A stretch of DNA of 30,534 bases from a virus (IMGVR_UViG_3300005529_000242:1-30534); one strand, 5' to 3'. Positions 20,856 to 28,250 are shown, counted from the first letter of the stretch. Numbers and translations: made by a program. The notes: generated by a model from the sequence alone, not told the origin.

Positions 20856-20869
20856 GGAGGTGTAATACG
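20856..20869 (+). promoter_or_regulatory. Strong ribosome site leading to an ACG codon (second copy)
   Basis: GGAGGTGTAAT precedes ACG (20867-20869) with 6 bases between. ACG takes the place of the initiator Met expected from the protein family (M-K-V-L-I-A-C-E). It is nearly identical to the leader at 17345-17361. Confidence 0.55.
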
Positions 20870-21312
20870 AAAGTCCTCATTGCCTGTGAATATTCGGGCA
20901 CGGTGAGGGAGGCATTCCGAAAACGCGGACACGACGCGCATAGCTGCGACCTATTGGACACCGAAATTCCCGGTCCACACTACATCGGAGACGCCTTGGA
21001 GAATCCTATCGGCTGCATATCAACAGCCATCCGGCCCTACGACCAAGTAATTCAGCCTTACCAATTCGGCGCGGACGCGAGCAAGAAGACGTGTCTGTGG
21101 TTGAAGAATTTGCCGCTGCTTAAACCGGTTATGCGTGTCCCGGGTAGACGAGTGATGCACAACGGTAAATGGGTTGAGCGTTGGGCCAACCAAACAGATA
21201 GCGGACAGAAAACAGGCTAGGGCCTTCGGAAAGGCGCGGGCTTGAACGGAGCCGCACATATCAGGGCGTGGCTGATGCGATGGCCGCGCAATGGGGGAGC
21301 ATTGCGAATTAG
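20867..21312 (+). pseudogene. Decayed methyltransferase-like gene (internal deletion plus frameshift)
   Basis: The frame from ACG 20867 reads (M)KVLIACEYSGTVREAFRKRG then HDAHSCDLLDTEIPG. This is the conserved opening of a phage/bacterial family often annotated as DNA (cytosine) methyltransferase-like. The sequence then jumps from 'HYIGDALE' straight to 'NPIGCISTAIRPYDQVIQPY', 'QFG' and 'TCLWLKNLPLLKPV', which in the family lie roughly 90 residues later. The segment with the HPPC-type motif is absent. At 'NQTDSGQ' (near 21210) the zero frame runs to a stop at 21220. The family's C-terminus, 'NRLGPSERRGLERSRTYQGV' and 'ADAMAAQWG', is present in the -1 frame to TAG 21312. With the centre missing and the end out of frame, the enzyme is most likely dead. 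Confidence 0.75.
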
Positions 21313-22108
21313 TTACAGTCGTTTTAGCGCGTTCGTCCGCAATATGGAGCGTTACCGGCTCTTCTATGAGTTGGGATTGACCCCTGAAGGTGATGCAACG
21401 CCAACCATGTGGAACTTTGGCCGCAGACGTGGCCGTTGCTTCCACGCATTGATTGAGGGGAAAGACCGCGCGGAGCTGGTGAAAGAGTATGGCGCGGAGC
21501 TGGTGAAGCGTTGCGAGGACATGCGGGAGGCGCTACCGGCGGACTTAAAAGCGGCGGGTACATTCGATTGGGTTGAACGCTCTTTCGACATTCCAATTGG
21601 AGACGGAAAACACTCCATCATTGGCCGCATTGATCACCGCTTTGATGACCAAGGCATCAGGCACCCGGGCGACTTTAAGACAACGAAGGGCACCCGCACC
21701 AAGAAAGAAGTATCTGAGTACCTCACGGACCTGGAGAACTCAACGCAACACCACTTCTATCTGCGTGCGGAGCGCGAGTTTGACGCACCAACCGGGTTGT
21801 TTACATATCACGTGATCTTTGACCGGAAGGACAAAGAGCACAAGCCCACTTATTTGCCGCTGCACTTGCCGTACATCGGCCCGGCAGAAGTGGACCGCAC
21901 GATGAGCGGAGTTTATACCGCGTGCGAATTGATCCTTGCGTTGCGCGAGTACGGCATTGAAAAGCCGTGGCCCGATTCGCGCAAGTGGATGTTTGGAGAT
22001 GAAGCCTACAGGGAAGTAGCAGGCAGGCTGTTGCCTAAAGGATGTGTCCCGGATGGCCTTACGTCCAGATGGAAAGAACAAATACAAGCGGAGGCGACAG
22101 CCGAATGA
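21302..22108 (+). CDS. RecB/Cas4-like PD-(D/E)XK nuclease
   Basis: 268 residues from TTG 21302 (GGGGG 4 bases upstream), chosen because the family normally starts M-x-I-S-x-S-x-F and the sequence here is (M)RISYSRFSAFVRNMERYRLF. The nuclease motif is 'GRIDHRF' followed by 'GIRHPGDFKTTKGTRTKKEV', giving the D ... D-x-K pattern. 'QHHFYLRAEREF' matches the conserved Q-x-x-x-Y of motif IV. It is probably the phage recombination exonuclease or an accessory nuclease; no annealing protein partner is seen in the window. It overlaps the tail of the decayed methyltransferase and the start of the phosphoesterase (ATGA). Confidence 0.78.
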   Translation: MRISYSRFSAFVRNMERYRLFYELGLTPEGDATPTMWNFGRRRGRCFHALIEGKDRAELVKEYGAELVKRCEDMREALPADLKAAGTFDWVERSFDIPIGDGKHSIIGRIDHRFDDQGIRHPGDFKTTKGTRTKKEVSEYLTDLENSTQHHFYLRAEREFDAPTGLFTYHVIFDRKDKEHKPTYLPLHLPYIGPAEVDRTMSGVYTACELILALREYGIEKPWPDSRKWMFGDEAYREVAGRLLPKGCVPDGLTSRWKEQIQAEATAE

Positions 22109-22866
22109 CCCCAATAAAAAGAGCGCTTAGTCTCTTTGATATTCATTGGCCCTTGGCGGACAGACCCACGTTGAATGCAGCGTTCGATTTTATGAAGCGG
22201 GAACGTGTGGACATCGGCATCCTGGGCGGAGACAACCTGGACTGTGGCCCCATCAGCCGCCATACCAAGAGCAAGCCGCTGTTTCGTCCGCGCGGCCAAA
22301 TGAAAAAGGACTTAGACACCTTCGATTCTAAGGTGTTGACGCCGTTTGAAAAGCTGCTCCCGAAGGACGCTATCAAGGTGTGGCTTACCGGCAACCACGA
22401 AGATTGGGCAACACAGCTCATCGAAGAGCAGCCGGAGCTAGACGGGCTGTTGGACTTCCCTGTGTATCTGCGCTTGAAAGAGCGCGGCTGGAAAGTCTTC
22501 CCGCAAGGCGGAATGTACACGTTCGGCCATTTGGATTACCTCCACGGCGATGTCCTCCCGGGCACGGGCGCACGTGCTTGTCAAAAGGCATTGGACATTT
22601 ACGTCTCGAACATGGTGTTCGGCCACGGGCACACGGCGGCATCCGCAACAAAGACGCTGCCTCACGGTACAAAGTGGCGCTATCAGGCGTACAGCATGGG
22701 CTGTGTTGGCCGCTTGGATCACCACTACCTAAAGAAGGCCCCAACGGGGTGGGTGAATCAGATTGGCATCACCGAGTTTTACGGGCGCGGGTATTTCACG
22801 CATTACCCGGTGACGGTCATCAATGGCCGCTTTGCGTACGGCGGTAAGCAATTCGGGAGGCCATAA
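22105..22866 (+). CDS. Calcineurin-like metallophosphoesterase
   Basis: 253 residues from ATG 22105, overlapping the previous stop as ATGA. Metal-binding motifs occur in the family's order: 'LFDIHWP' (D12, H14), 'ILGGDNLD' (D43), 'WLTGNHEDW' (GNHE 96-99), 'YLHGDVLPG' and 'VFGHGHTAA'. This is the dimetal phosphoesterase core of phage proteins related to SbcD/Mre11-type nucleases and generic phosphatases. Being between a RecB-like nuclease and a nucleotide kinase, it may be a DNA phosphoesterase, but substrate cannot be inferred from the core motifs. It is followed by GGGAGG and the GTG of the kinase gene. Confidence 0.85.
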   Translation: MTPIKRALSLFDIHWPLADRPTLNAAFDFMKRERVDIGILGGDNLDCGPISRHTKSKPLFRPRGQMKKDLDTFDSKVLTPFEKLLPKDAIKVWLTGNHEDWATQLIEEQPELDGLLDFPVYLRLKERGWKVFPQGGMYTFGHLDYLHGDVLPGTGARACQKALDIYVSNMVFGHGHTAASATKTLPHGTKWRYQAYSMGCVGRLDHHYLKKAPTGWVNQIGITEFYGRGYFTHYPVTVINGRFAYGGKQFGRP

Positions 22867-23457
22867 GTGCTAATCATCGGATTCGGACACAGAGCGCGGC
22901 AGGGGAAGAATACTGCCGCGCAAGCTGTTTTGGAGGCGTGCCCGCTTGACACCGATGTACACATCTACGCCTTTGCGGATGCATTGAAGCACGAAGTCCG
23001 TGTCCTCTGCGCTAAGTATGGAAGCCAATTTGAACTCATTCGGGCGTGGAAGGCTGAACGCTTCATGCCTGAATGGGTGCAGTGTGAAGAGCCAAAACCC
23101 CGCTCGCTCTTGCAGTGGTGGGGGACGGACTTTAGACGGGCAAAAGACCCGGATTATTGGGTAAAGCGTCTCCGCAAAACGCTGGAGGCGCACAACCCCG
23201 AATTGGCACTCATCACAGATGTCCGCTTTCCCAACGAAACGGACTTTATCCACCAGTTGGGTGGGGTTGTAGTCAAAGTTACCCGCATTGGCAATCCTGA
23301 TGTCAACGTCCATGAGCACCCGAGCGAAGCTGAGTTAGATAGCTATACGGGTTGGGACTACCACATCAAAGCCGCAACGGTAGACGACTGTAAAGCGCAG
23401 GCAATTCAGCTTTACGGGAGGCTCCGTGCTTTACGCGGACTTGGAAACATTCAGTGA
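22867..23457 (+). CDS. Deoxynucleoside monophosphate kinase-like protein
   Basis: 196 residues from GTG 22867, with GGGAGG 6 bases upstream. The P-loop 'GFGHRARQGKNTAA' is at residues 5-18. 'AFADALKHEVRVLC', 'PRSLLQWWGTDFRRAKDPDY', 'WVKRL' and 'ALITDVRFPNE' are hallmarks of phage dNMP kinases (T4 gp1-like): the family has F-A-x-x-L-K, the L-Q-x-x-G-T-D/E-x-x-R motif and the D-V-R-F-x-N-E motif. It would raise dNTP precursor supply for phage replication. Its last 32 bases overlap the start of the DNA polymerase exonuclease gene. Confidence 0.85.
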   Translation: MLIIGFGHRARQGKNTAAQAVLEACPLDTDVHIYAFADALKHEVRVLCAKYGSQFELIRAWKAERFMPEWVQCEEPKPRSLLQWWGTDFRRAKDPDYWVKRLRKTLEAHNPELALITDVRFPNETDFIHQLGGVVVKVTRIGNPDVNVHEHPSEAELDSYTGWDYHIKAATVDDCKAQAIQLYGRLRALRGLGNIQ

Positions 23458-24238
23458 ATTAGACATCAAGGCCACGTCCTTAGATCAATACGCCAACCAT
23501 CCGAGCACGCGGATTTTGATGTGTGCGTACGCGGGTGAAACCGGGCCGGTTGAGCTGTGGGAAGAGTCAGACGGCAAAGGCCCGCTCGTCCAGCTCATTG
23601 CGCGGATGCGTAAAGAAACGTGCGTTGCGTGGAATGTGGGCTTTGAAAACAATCTCACGCGGGCCGTGTGGCACGTCCGCTTTAAGTGGATAGACGCAAT
23701 GGTCTATTCGCTGTACGCGGGGCTGCCTGCGGGGTTGAAGAGCGCAGTTAAGACGCCGTTCTTCGCAGACGCAGAGGAAGCCACGAGCAAAGAAACGGTG
23801 CTCATCAACAAATTCTGCAAGCCGAGCAAAAGCGGAGAACCGCACAACAGAGACACAGACCCCGAAGATTGGGCCGCCTTCTGTGATTACTGCAAACGGG
23901 ACGTTTACTCCACCCGCGCAATCCTTCAATGGATCATGGCGCGGTATGACTTCCCTCCCCGCGAGCTGCGGGCTTGGCAGATAGACCAACGCATTAACGA
24001 ACGCGGGATGCCTATGGACCGCAAGACCACAGAGCGGGCATGGGCGGAGGCGCAGCGGTTGCAAGTCCGCGAGTACGAACGGCTGAAAGAGCTAACCGGG
24101 CTGGACAATCCCAACTCACCGGCTCAATTGCTTGCGTGGCTGAAAGAACGCGACTATCCATACGGCGGACTCAGCAAAGAGTTGGTATTGAAGGCCCTCA
24201 AAGAAGAGCCGGACGGCGAGACAGACGAAGATGAATAA
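23426..24238 (+). CDS. Family A DNA polymerase, 3'-5' exonuclease chain
   Basis: 270 residues from GTG 23426 (GGGAGG 4 bases upstream). Exonuclease motifs are intact: Exo I 'YADLETF' (D5, E7), Exo II 'VAWNVGFENNL', Exo III 'FCDYCKRDVYSTRAI' (Y and D). The C-terminal part (RELRAWQIDQRINERGMPMD, NSPAQLLAWLKERDYPYGGL) is the region leading into the polymerase thumb in one-chain phage polymerases. The frame stops at GAA TAA within the start region of the next gene (ATGAATAA). The two chains together have the length of one T7-like or phage family A polymerase. This chain would give proofreading. Confidence 0.85.
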   Translation: MLYADLETFSELDIKATSLDQYANHPSTRILMCAYAGETGPVELWEESDGKGPLVQLIARMRKETCVAWNVGFENNLTRAVWHVRFKWIDAMVYSLYAGLPAGLKSAVKTPFFADAEEATSKETVLINKFCKPSKSGEPHNRDTDPEDWAAFCDYCKRDVYSTRAILQWIMARYDFPPRELRAWQIDQRINERGMPMDRKTTERAWAEAQRLQVREYERLKELTGLDNPNSPAQLLAWLKERDYPYGGLSKELVLKALKEEPDGETDEDE

Positions 24239-25496
24239 CGAAGCACGCCAAGCATTGCGGCTTAGGCTGGCCGGGGCCAAGTCATCCATCAAAAAGCTGC
24301 CTAAGATTCTTGAGCTGCTTTCCCCCGATGACCGGCTCCGGTTTCAATACTCGTTTTACAAGGCGCACACCGGCAGATGGGCGGGACGCGGAGCGCAGCT
24401 TCAAAACCTGAAGGCGGCCCGCACCAAAGAAGAGAAAGCGATGGTTGCCGCTGTCCTCAAAATGCTAGAGGAAGGCCGCGCTGTCCTCGATCTTGACGCG
24501 CTCTCACTGGCGTTGCGTCCGCTGCTAATGGCTCCCGAAGGAAAGAAAATTGTTCTTGCGGATTTTAAGAGCGTAGAGAATCGGGTGTTGGCTTGGGCAT
24601 CCGGCTGCGAAGCCATGATGCAGGTTTACAGAGAGGGCAGAGACCCTTACATAGACTTCGCCTCACGCATGGAGGGCTGTGACTACTCGGACGTTACAGT
24701 CGAGATGCGGCAGCAAGCCAAACCGGCCACGCTAGGCGCGGGCTTTGGGCTTGGAGGCGGTCAGCTCATCCGCAAGTGCAAATGCGCGTGCAAGTACGTT
24801 TGGAACGTCAAGCCAGAAGTCACGGAAACGGTGTGTCCATGTTGCGGTAAAGATGTCCTGCCCGGTATGCCGCAAAAGACGGGGCTGTGGCGCTACGCGG
24901 AAATGATGGGCATAGACCTTTCGCAAGAACGGGCGCAAGCCCAAGTGGATGCGTTCCGCGAAACGTTTATGGAGGTAGCGCAGTGGTGGTACTACCTTGA
25001 GGAAGCATATGCGGGCGCGTGTCTTAAGAGACGGAATCAGTACATTGAATCGTCTCTTGGCTGCAAGCTTGTGGTTCGTTGGCAAGACCCCGCACTGCGT
25101 ATTGTCCTCCCGAGCGGGCGAGAGTTGGTATACCCCAACGCATACGCACGCACCGAGAGGACACCGCGCGGCGGAAAGAAGCTGATTCTAGGGTATGAAA
25201 CCGAGCGCGGCAATTGGGGCGTAGTCCACACGTACGGCGGGCGCATTTGCGAAAACATCGTACAGGCGATTGCCCGGGACTGTCTTGTGGACGCCATGAT
25301 TGCGGTTGAGGACGAAGAGCCAAAGGACGGCATGGTCACAATTGGGCACACGCATGACGAGCTGCTCAATGAAGCCAATGAGTCCGATGTAACCGCGCTG
25401 GATAGGCTAATCGGCTACATGAGCCGGACGCCCGTGTGGGCACCCGGTCTTATTTTGGCAGCGGACGGCCACGAAGGTAAGAGGTATGAAAAATGA
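24231..25496 (+). CDS. Family A DNA polymerase, polymerase chain with Cys-rich insert
   Basis: 421 residues from ATG 24231, overlapping the exonuclease stop by 8 bases. It starts at the thumb ('RQALRLRLAGAKSSIKKLPK'), then has 'YKAHTGRWAGRGAQLQNL' (35-60), motif A 'LADFKSVENRVLAW' (109-122), motif B 'RQQAKPATLGAGFGLGGG' (160-177) and motif C 'HTHDELLNE' (373-381). Right after motif B is an insertion with six cysteines, 'CKCACKYVW' (183-191) and 'VCPCCGKD' (201-208), which looks like a zinc ribbon in the fingers. The polymerase needs the thumb and exonuclease chain for full function, so the two proteins probably form a complex. ATGA overlap links it to the following gene. Confidence 0.9.
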   Translation: MNNEARQALRLRLAGAKSSIKKLPKILELLSPDDRLRFQYSFYKAHTGRWAGRGAQLQNLKAARTKEEKAMVAAVLKMLEEGRAVLDLDALSLALRPLLMAPEGKKIVLADFKSVENRVLAWASGCEAMMQVYREGRDPYIDFASRMEGCDYSDVTVEMRQQAKPATLGAGFGLGGGQLIRKCKCACKYVWNVKPEVTETVCPCCGKDVLPGMPQKTGLWRYAEMMGIDLSQERAQAQVDAFRETFMEVAQWWYYLEEAYAGACLKRRNQYIESSLGCKLVVRWQDPALRIVLPSGRELVYPNAYARTERTPRGGKKLILGYETERGNWGVVHTYGGRICENIVQAIARDCLVDAMIAVEDEEPKDGMVTIGHTHDELLNEANESDVTALDRLIGYMSRTPVWAPGLILAADGHEGKRYEK

Positions 25497-26110
25497 TTGA
25501 GTGGTTGAAAGCGAACGCAGGTAAGCACGTTGAGGCCCTGGTAATTGCCGTGGCCTTAGTTTTTGGAGGCCGTCTGTATCTCCAAGAGCACGATGCCCGG
25601 ATGCAAGCAGACGCGCAGGTAAAGGCCGCCCAGACAGCCATTGACAGCTTGCAGAAGCAACAGACAGCCGTACAAACCCAAGCAGCCAAAGAAGTGGTTG
25701 TCCTCCAAGAGCGGGCCGCCTCAGTGCAAACAGCGCCGCAAGCAGTACAAGCGCTGCAATCGGACCCGCAGGTGAAAGCGGTCTTGCCGGACTTAGCAGC
25801 TCTGCCGGACTCGCCTAACGTCTCGGTAAATTCGTTGGATTTGTTTAAAGGGGCTAATCAGTGCGAGCAGTGCGCCGTGAACCTCGCAGCCGAGCAAAAG
25901 CAGCTTGACTTGCAAAAGCAGATTGACGTGCAGAAGGACACCGAGATAGCCGCCTTGAGAAAGAAGCCCTCGTTTCTGCATCGCTTCCTAGGCGCGGCAA
26001 AGGTGGTGGGCTGCTCCGCCGCTGGTGGTGCCTTGGGCGGCCTTACTAAATCGGCGGAAGGCGCGGCGGTTGGAGCGGCTACAGGAGCGGCAGTATGTCA
26101 AATGTTTTAG
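25493..26110 (+). CDS. Membrane-anchored coiled-coil protein with glycine-zipper end
   Basis: 205 residues; ATGA overlap with the polymerase gene and AGAGGT 7 bases upstream. Residues 13-30 are a membrane span (HVEALVIAVALVFGGRLYLQ). Residues 35-80 are a Gln/Ala-rich coiled coil (DAQVKAAQTAIDSLQKQQTA), followed by a variable middle with C-x2-C (NQCEQC) and a second helix (LAAEQKQLDLQKQIDVQKDT). The C-terminus (GCSAAGGALGGLTKSAEGAA then VGAATGAAVC) is a glycine-zipper-like membrane segment. This architecture could be a spanin (Rz-like) or a pore/holin-type protein, but no specific family is recognised. Its place among replication genes is odd for lysis. Confidence 0.55.
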   Translation: MIEWLKANAGKHVEALVIAVALVFGGRLYLQEHDARMQADAQVKAAQTAIDSLQKQQTAVQTQAAKEVVVLQERAASVQTAPQAVQALQSDPQVKAVLPDLAALPDSPNVSVNSLDLFKGANQCEQCAVNLAAEQKQLDLQKQIDVQKDTEIAALRKKPSFLHRFLGAAKVVGCSAAGGALGGLTKSAEGAAVGAATGAAVCQMF

Positions 26111-26307
26111 AGAAGCCCGCGCTATCCGTGGATGACGTAACGGCGTTGACCGGCTTTTCCCGGCGGACAATCATCCGGCTGTTTGAGAACGAGCGCGGGG
26201 TCATTGTGTTAGGCCGCCCCGAAGCGATGCACAAGCGGAGATACCGCTCTATCAGGATTCCACGCGCGGTTTATGAGCGCGTAATTGCGAGGTTGTCTGT
26301 CCGATGA
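26095..26307 (+). CDS. Small HTH DNA-binding protein, excisionase/MerR-like
   Basis: 70 residues; starts inside the end of the previous gene (16-base overlap), with GGAG 7 bases upstream. 'LSVDDVTALTGFSRRTIIRL' is a winged helix-turn-helix of the excisionase/MerR N-terminal kind. It is followed by 'ENERGVIVLGRPEAMHKRRY' and 'RSIRIPRAVYERVIARL', where R-I-P is the usual wing ending in small excisionase-like proteins. It could be the recombination directionality factor for the integrase at 29118 or a transcription regulator. The next gene overlaps by ATGA. Confidence 0.7.
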   Translation: MSNVLEKPALSVDDVTALTGFSRRTIIRLFENERGVIVLGRPEAMHKRRYRSIRIPRAVYERVIARLSVR

Positions 26308-26912
26308 ATTTTGAACGCTTGACGCCAGATGAAATAACCCGGAGCCTCCAACATGTCCCCAAAGTGGTCCTAGACCAAGTAGCCCGGGAAGACGTTGTAA
26401 TAGCGGGCGGCATCATTAGGGACACCGTTGCCGGTGTGCCCGTGAAGGATGTTGACATTTTCTGCCACAGTGCCGAGCAAGCGGAGCGCCTGTCACGTGA
26501 GTTTGCCGGACCATTCCTCCACGTGCCTAAGACTCTCTTTGCCTACACCGTCCAGACGCTAGGGCTGCCCGTCCAGTATGTCTACTACAAAGAGTATGCA
26601 GACGCGCAAGCCCTCATCAGTCAGTTTGATTTTAGAGCGTGTTGCGCCGGTATCTGGTGGGGCGGTCTCGGCTGTTGGCTTGGTTGGGCTGTTGAGGGCT
26701 TCCGGGGAGACTGCTTAAGCAAAACACTCCGGTTTATGTCCCAAGAGAAAGATGCGGGAAAGCTAACTGCATTGGGACGTGCGCTGCATCTTGCTAAACG
26801 CGGTTGGGAGTTAAGCACGGAGGAAGCCTCCGCAATTATTTCCCACTGGCAACCGCTCGCGGACCCGGCAGAAGTCCGCCGGAGTTTTCGCCCGCACTAC
26901 GGAAGGGTCTAA
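26304..26912 (+). CDS. Nucleotidyltransferase (poly(A) polymerase head-like)
   Basis: 202 residues with the nucleotidyltransferase core 'VVIAGGIIRDTVAGVPVKDV' then 'DIFCHS' (about 31-56). This is the G-G-x-x-R-D ... D-x-D motif of class II tRNA nucleotidyltransferase/poly(A) polymerase head domains. It is followed by 'VQYVYYKEYADAQALISQFD' and 'FRACC', and a helical C-terminus. The tRNA-binding tail of true CCA enzymes is missing, since the protein is only about half their size. Similar short proteins occur in phages with unknown substrate. It is coupled to both neighbours (ATGA and TAATG). Confidence 0.72.
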   Translation: MNFERLTPDEITRSLQHVPKVVLDQVAREDVVIAGGIIRDTVAGVPVKDVDIFCHSAEQAERLSREFAGPFLHVPKTLFAYTVQTLGLPVQYVYYKEYADAQALISQFDFRACCAGIWWGGLGCWLGWAVEGFRGDCLSKTLRFMSQEKDAGKLTALGRALHLAKRGWELSTEEASAIISHWQPLADPAEVRRSFRPHYGRV

Positions 26913-27850
26913 TGAACCACAAACCAATGCTAGCCGTTGATTGCGGCGGCCTTAACAAGCTGCACTTCCCGTGTGTCATCTCGCCCAAGCTGGACGGCGT
27001 GCGTGCCATCAAGTCTGATGAGTGCGTCCTCGCCCGCTCCCTCAAGCCCATCCCCAATGTCCGTGTGCAAGAGCTGTTGGCAGACTTGCCCACGGGCATT
27101 GACGGTGAGCTGTTGGCCGGTGACCCATGCGCCAAGGATGTGTACAGAAAGACCGTCAGCATGGTGATGTCTGATGACAAGCCAATTGACGGTCTTGTCC
27201 TCCACATCTTTGACATACAGGAAGACCGGCCATGGGAAGAGCGGCACGCTCACCTGGAGCTGCTCTTTGGAGACTGGACACCTTGGCGTGCGGGCGTGGC
27301 TCTTGTCCCGCAAGTCACCGTGTACAGCCTTGAAGAGCTGCTTGCGTATGAGGCCAAGTGGGTGGGCATGGGATATGAGGGCGTGATTGCCCGCAAGCCC
27401 GGCAGCCCATACAAGCACGCGCGGAGCACGGCCCGCGAAGGGTACTTACTCAAGATCAAGCGTTTCGTTGACGGTGAAGCGGAAGTAATCGGAATCACCG
27501 AGCAGATGCACAACAGCAATGAGGCCAAGACGAACGAACTAGGGCGGACGGCCCGGAGTCACAAGAAAGCCGGGCTTGTGGGTGCCGGTGTGATGGGCAC
27601 GTTAGTTGTCCGGGACTGTAAGACAGGGGTGGAATTTGAAATCGGTACGGGCTTCACGGCAGAGGAAAGATTCCAATACTTCCCGGGCCAAAACACGCAG
27701 CTCCAAAGACCAAGGCCACTTGGCGGAAGGTGGGTCTATAAGACGGCCCTTGAAGGCCGCTTTGCGAAATACAAGCATTTCCCCTCCGGTGCGAAAGACA
27801 AGCCACGGCACCCGGTCTTTCTCGGGTGGAGAGACAGACGGGACACCTAG
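26912..27850 (+). CDS. ATP-dependent DNA ligase, phage type
   Basis: 312 residues; the ATG at 26912 overlaps the previous stop (TAATG). Motif I 'ISPKLDGVRAI' has the adenylated Lys26. Motif III-like 'GIDGELLAG' (62-70), 'HIFDIQED', motif IV 'GYEGVIARKPGSPYK' and motif V 'GYLLKIKRF' follow in order. A C-terminal OB-fold part has 'GLVGAGVMGTLVVRD', 'FEIGTGFTAEERFQYF' and 'KPRHPVFLGWRD'. Size and motif spacing suit T7-like ligases. It would seal nicks after the phage polymerase. A longer in-frame open stretch upstream belongs to the nucleotidyltransferase gene in another frame and is not used. Confidence 0.9.
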   Translation: MNHKPMLAVDCGGLNKLHFPCVISPKLDGVRAIKSDECVLARSLKPIPNVRVQELLADLPTGIDGELLAGDPCAKDVYRKTVSMVMSDDKPIDGLVLHIFDIQEDRPWEERHAHLELLFGDWTPWRAGVALVPQVTVYSLEELLAYEAKWVGMGYEGVIARKPGSPYKHARSTAREGYLLKIKRFVDGEAEVIGITEQMHNSNEAKTNELGRTARSHKKAGLVGAGVMGTLVVRDCKTGVEFEIGTGFTAEERFQYFPGQNTQLQRPRPLGGRWVYKTALEGRFAKYKHFPSGAKDKPRHPVFLGWRDRRDT

Positions 27851-27875
27851 CCAAAAGGCACCGCGCCGGGCTTCT

Positions 27876-28250
27876 GTGGCACCTCCAAGGCGTCCGTGGG
27901 CCAAAGAGGTGGGACAGGCTACCACTTTTTACCTAGAGGGCGGCCACGGTGAACGCTATTGGTCCGGCGGATGGCATTACGGCATCATACGGGCGCTGCC
28001 CATCAAGGGGAGTAAAAAGGGATGGGCACAGATTGAGATTCCGGTCCCTAGATGGGCTTGGGATAACACCAAGCGGAAGTACGTCCCGAAGGCGTTAGAA
28101 CGGGCTTGGGTGTCCGCTTGGAATGTCAATGAGCCGGGAGACTTCAGCTACCACGGCCCGAAGCTTAAGGATGAGGTACGGGGGAGGGCTGAAGATAAGG
28201 CCGAGCAGCAAGCCAAAGCGGATAAGAAAATCAGGCGAGTCAAGGTTTAA
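27876..28250 (+). CDS. Hypothetical phage protein, SH3-like, start uncertain
   Basis: About 124 residues if started at GTG 27876; GTG 27909 is an alternative, and the long open frame that reaches into the ligase gene is a shadow. The recognisable part is 'TTFYLEGGHGERYWSGGWHY' then 'GIIRALPIKGSKKGWAQIEI' and 'PVPRWAWDNTKRKYVPKALE', a beta-rich stretch, followed by a highly charged end (AEDKAEQQAKADKKIRRVKV). No known family is assigned. It is the last rightward gene and overlaps the convergent lipoprotein gene by 11 bases. Confidence 0.5.
   Translation: MAPPRRPWAKEVGQATTFYLEGGHGERYWSGGWHYGIIRALPIKGSKKGWAQIEIPVPRWAWDNTKRKYVPKALERAWVSAWNVNEPGDFSYHGPKLKDEVRGRAEDKAEQQAKADKKIRRVKV

Noticed and set aside
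21200-21220. Programmed -1 frameshift in the methyltransferase-like gene
   Set aside because: The sequence around the A-run does not give an X_XXY_YYZ heptamer in the zero frame, and the protein has already lost its central segment, so mutation is the simpler reading.
22042-22104. Upstream extension of the metallophosphoesterase inside the nuclease gene
   Set aside because: ATG 22105 overlaps the nuclease stop as ATGA and starts right before the first metal motif.
24231-24238. Programmed frameshift joining the two polymerase chains
   Set aside because: The second chain is in the +1 frame, has its own ATG in a typical overlap, and no known +1 slippery pattern is visible; coupled re-initiation is simpler.
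27606-27875. Extension of the last rightward gene back into the ligase gene
   Set aside because: This part is a basic, low-complexity shadow of the ligase frame; a later GTG start is more likely.
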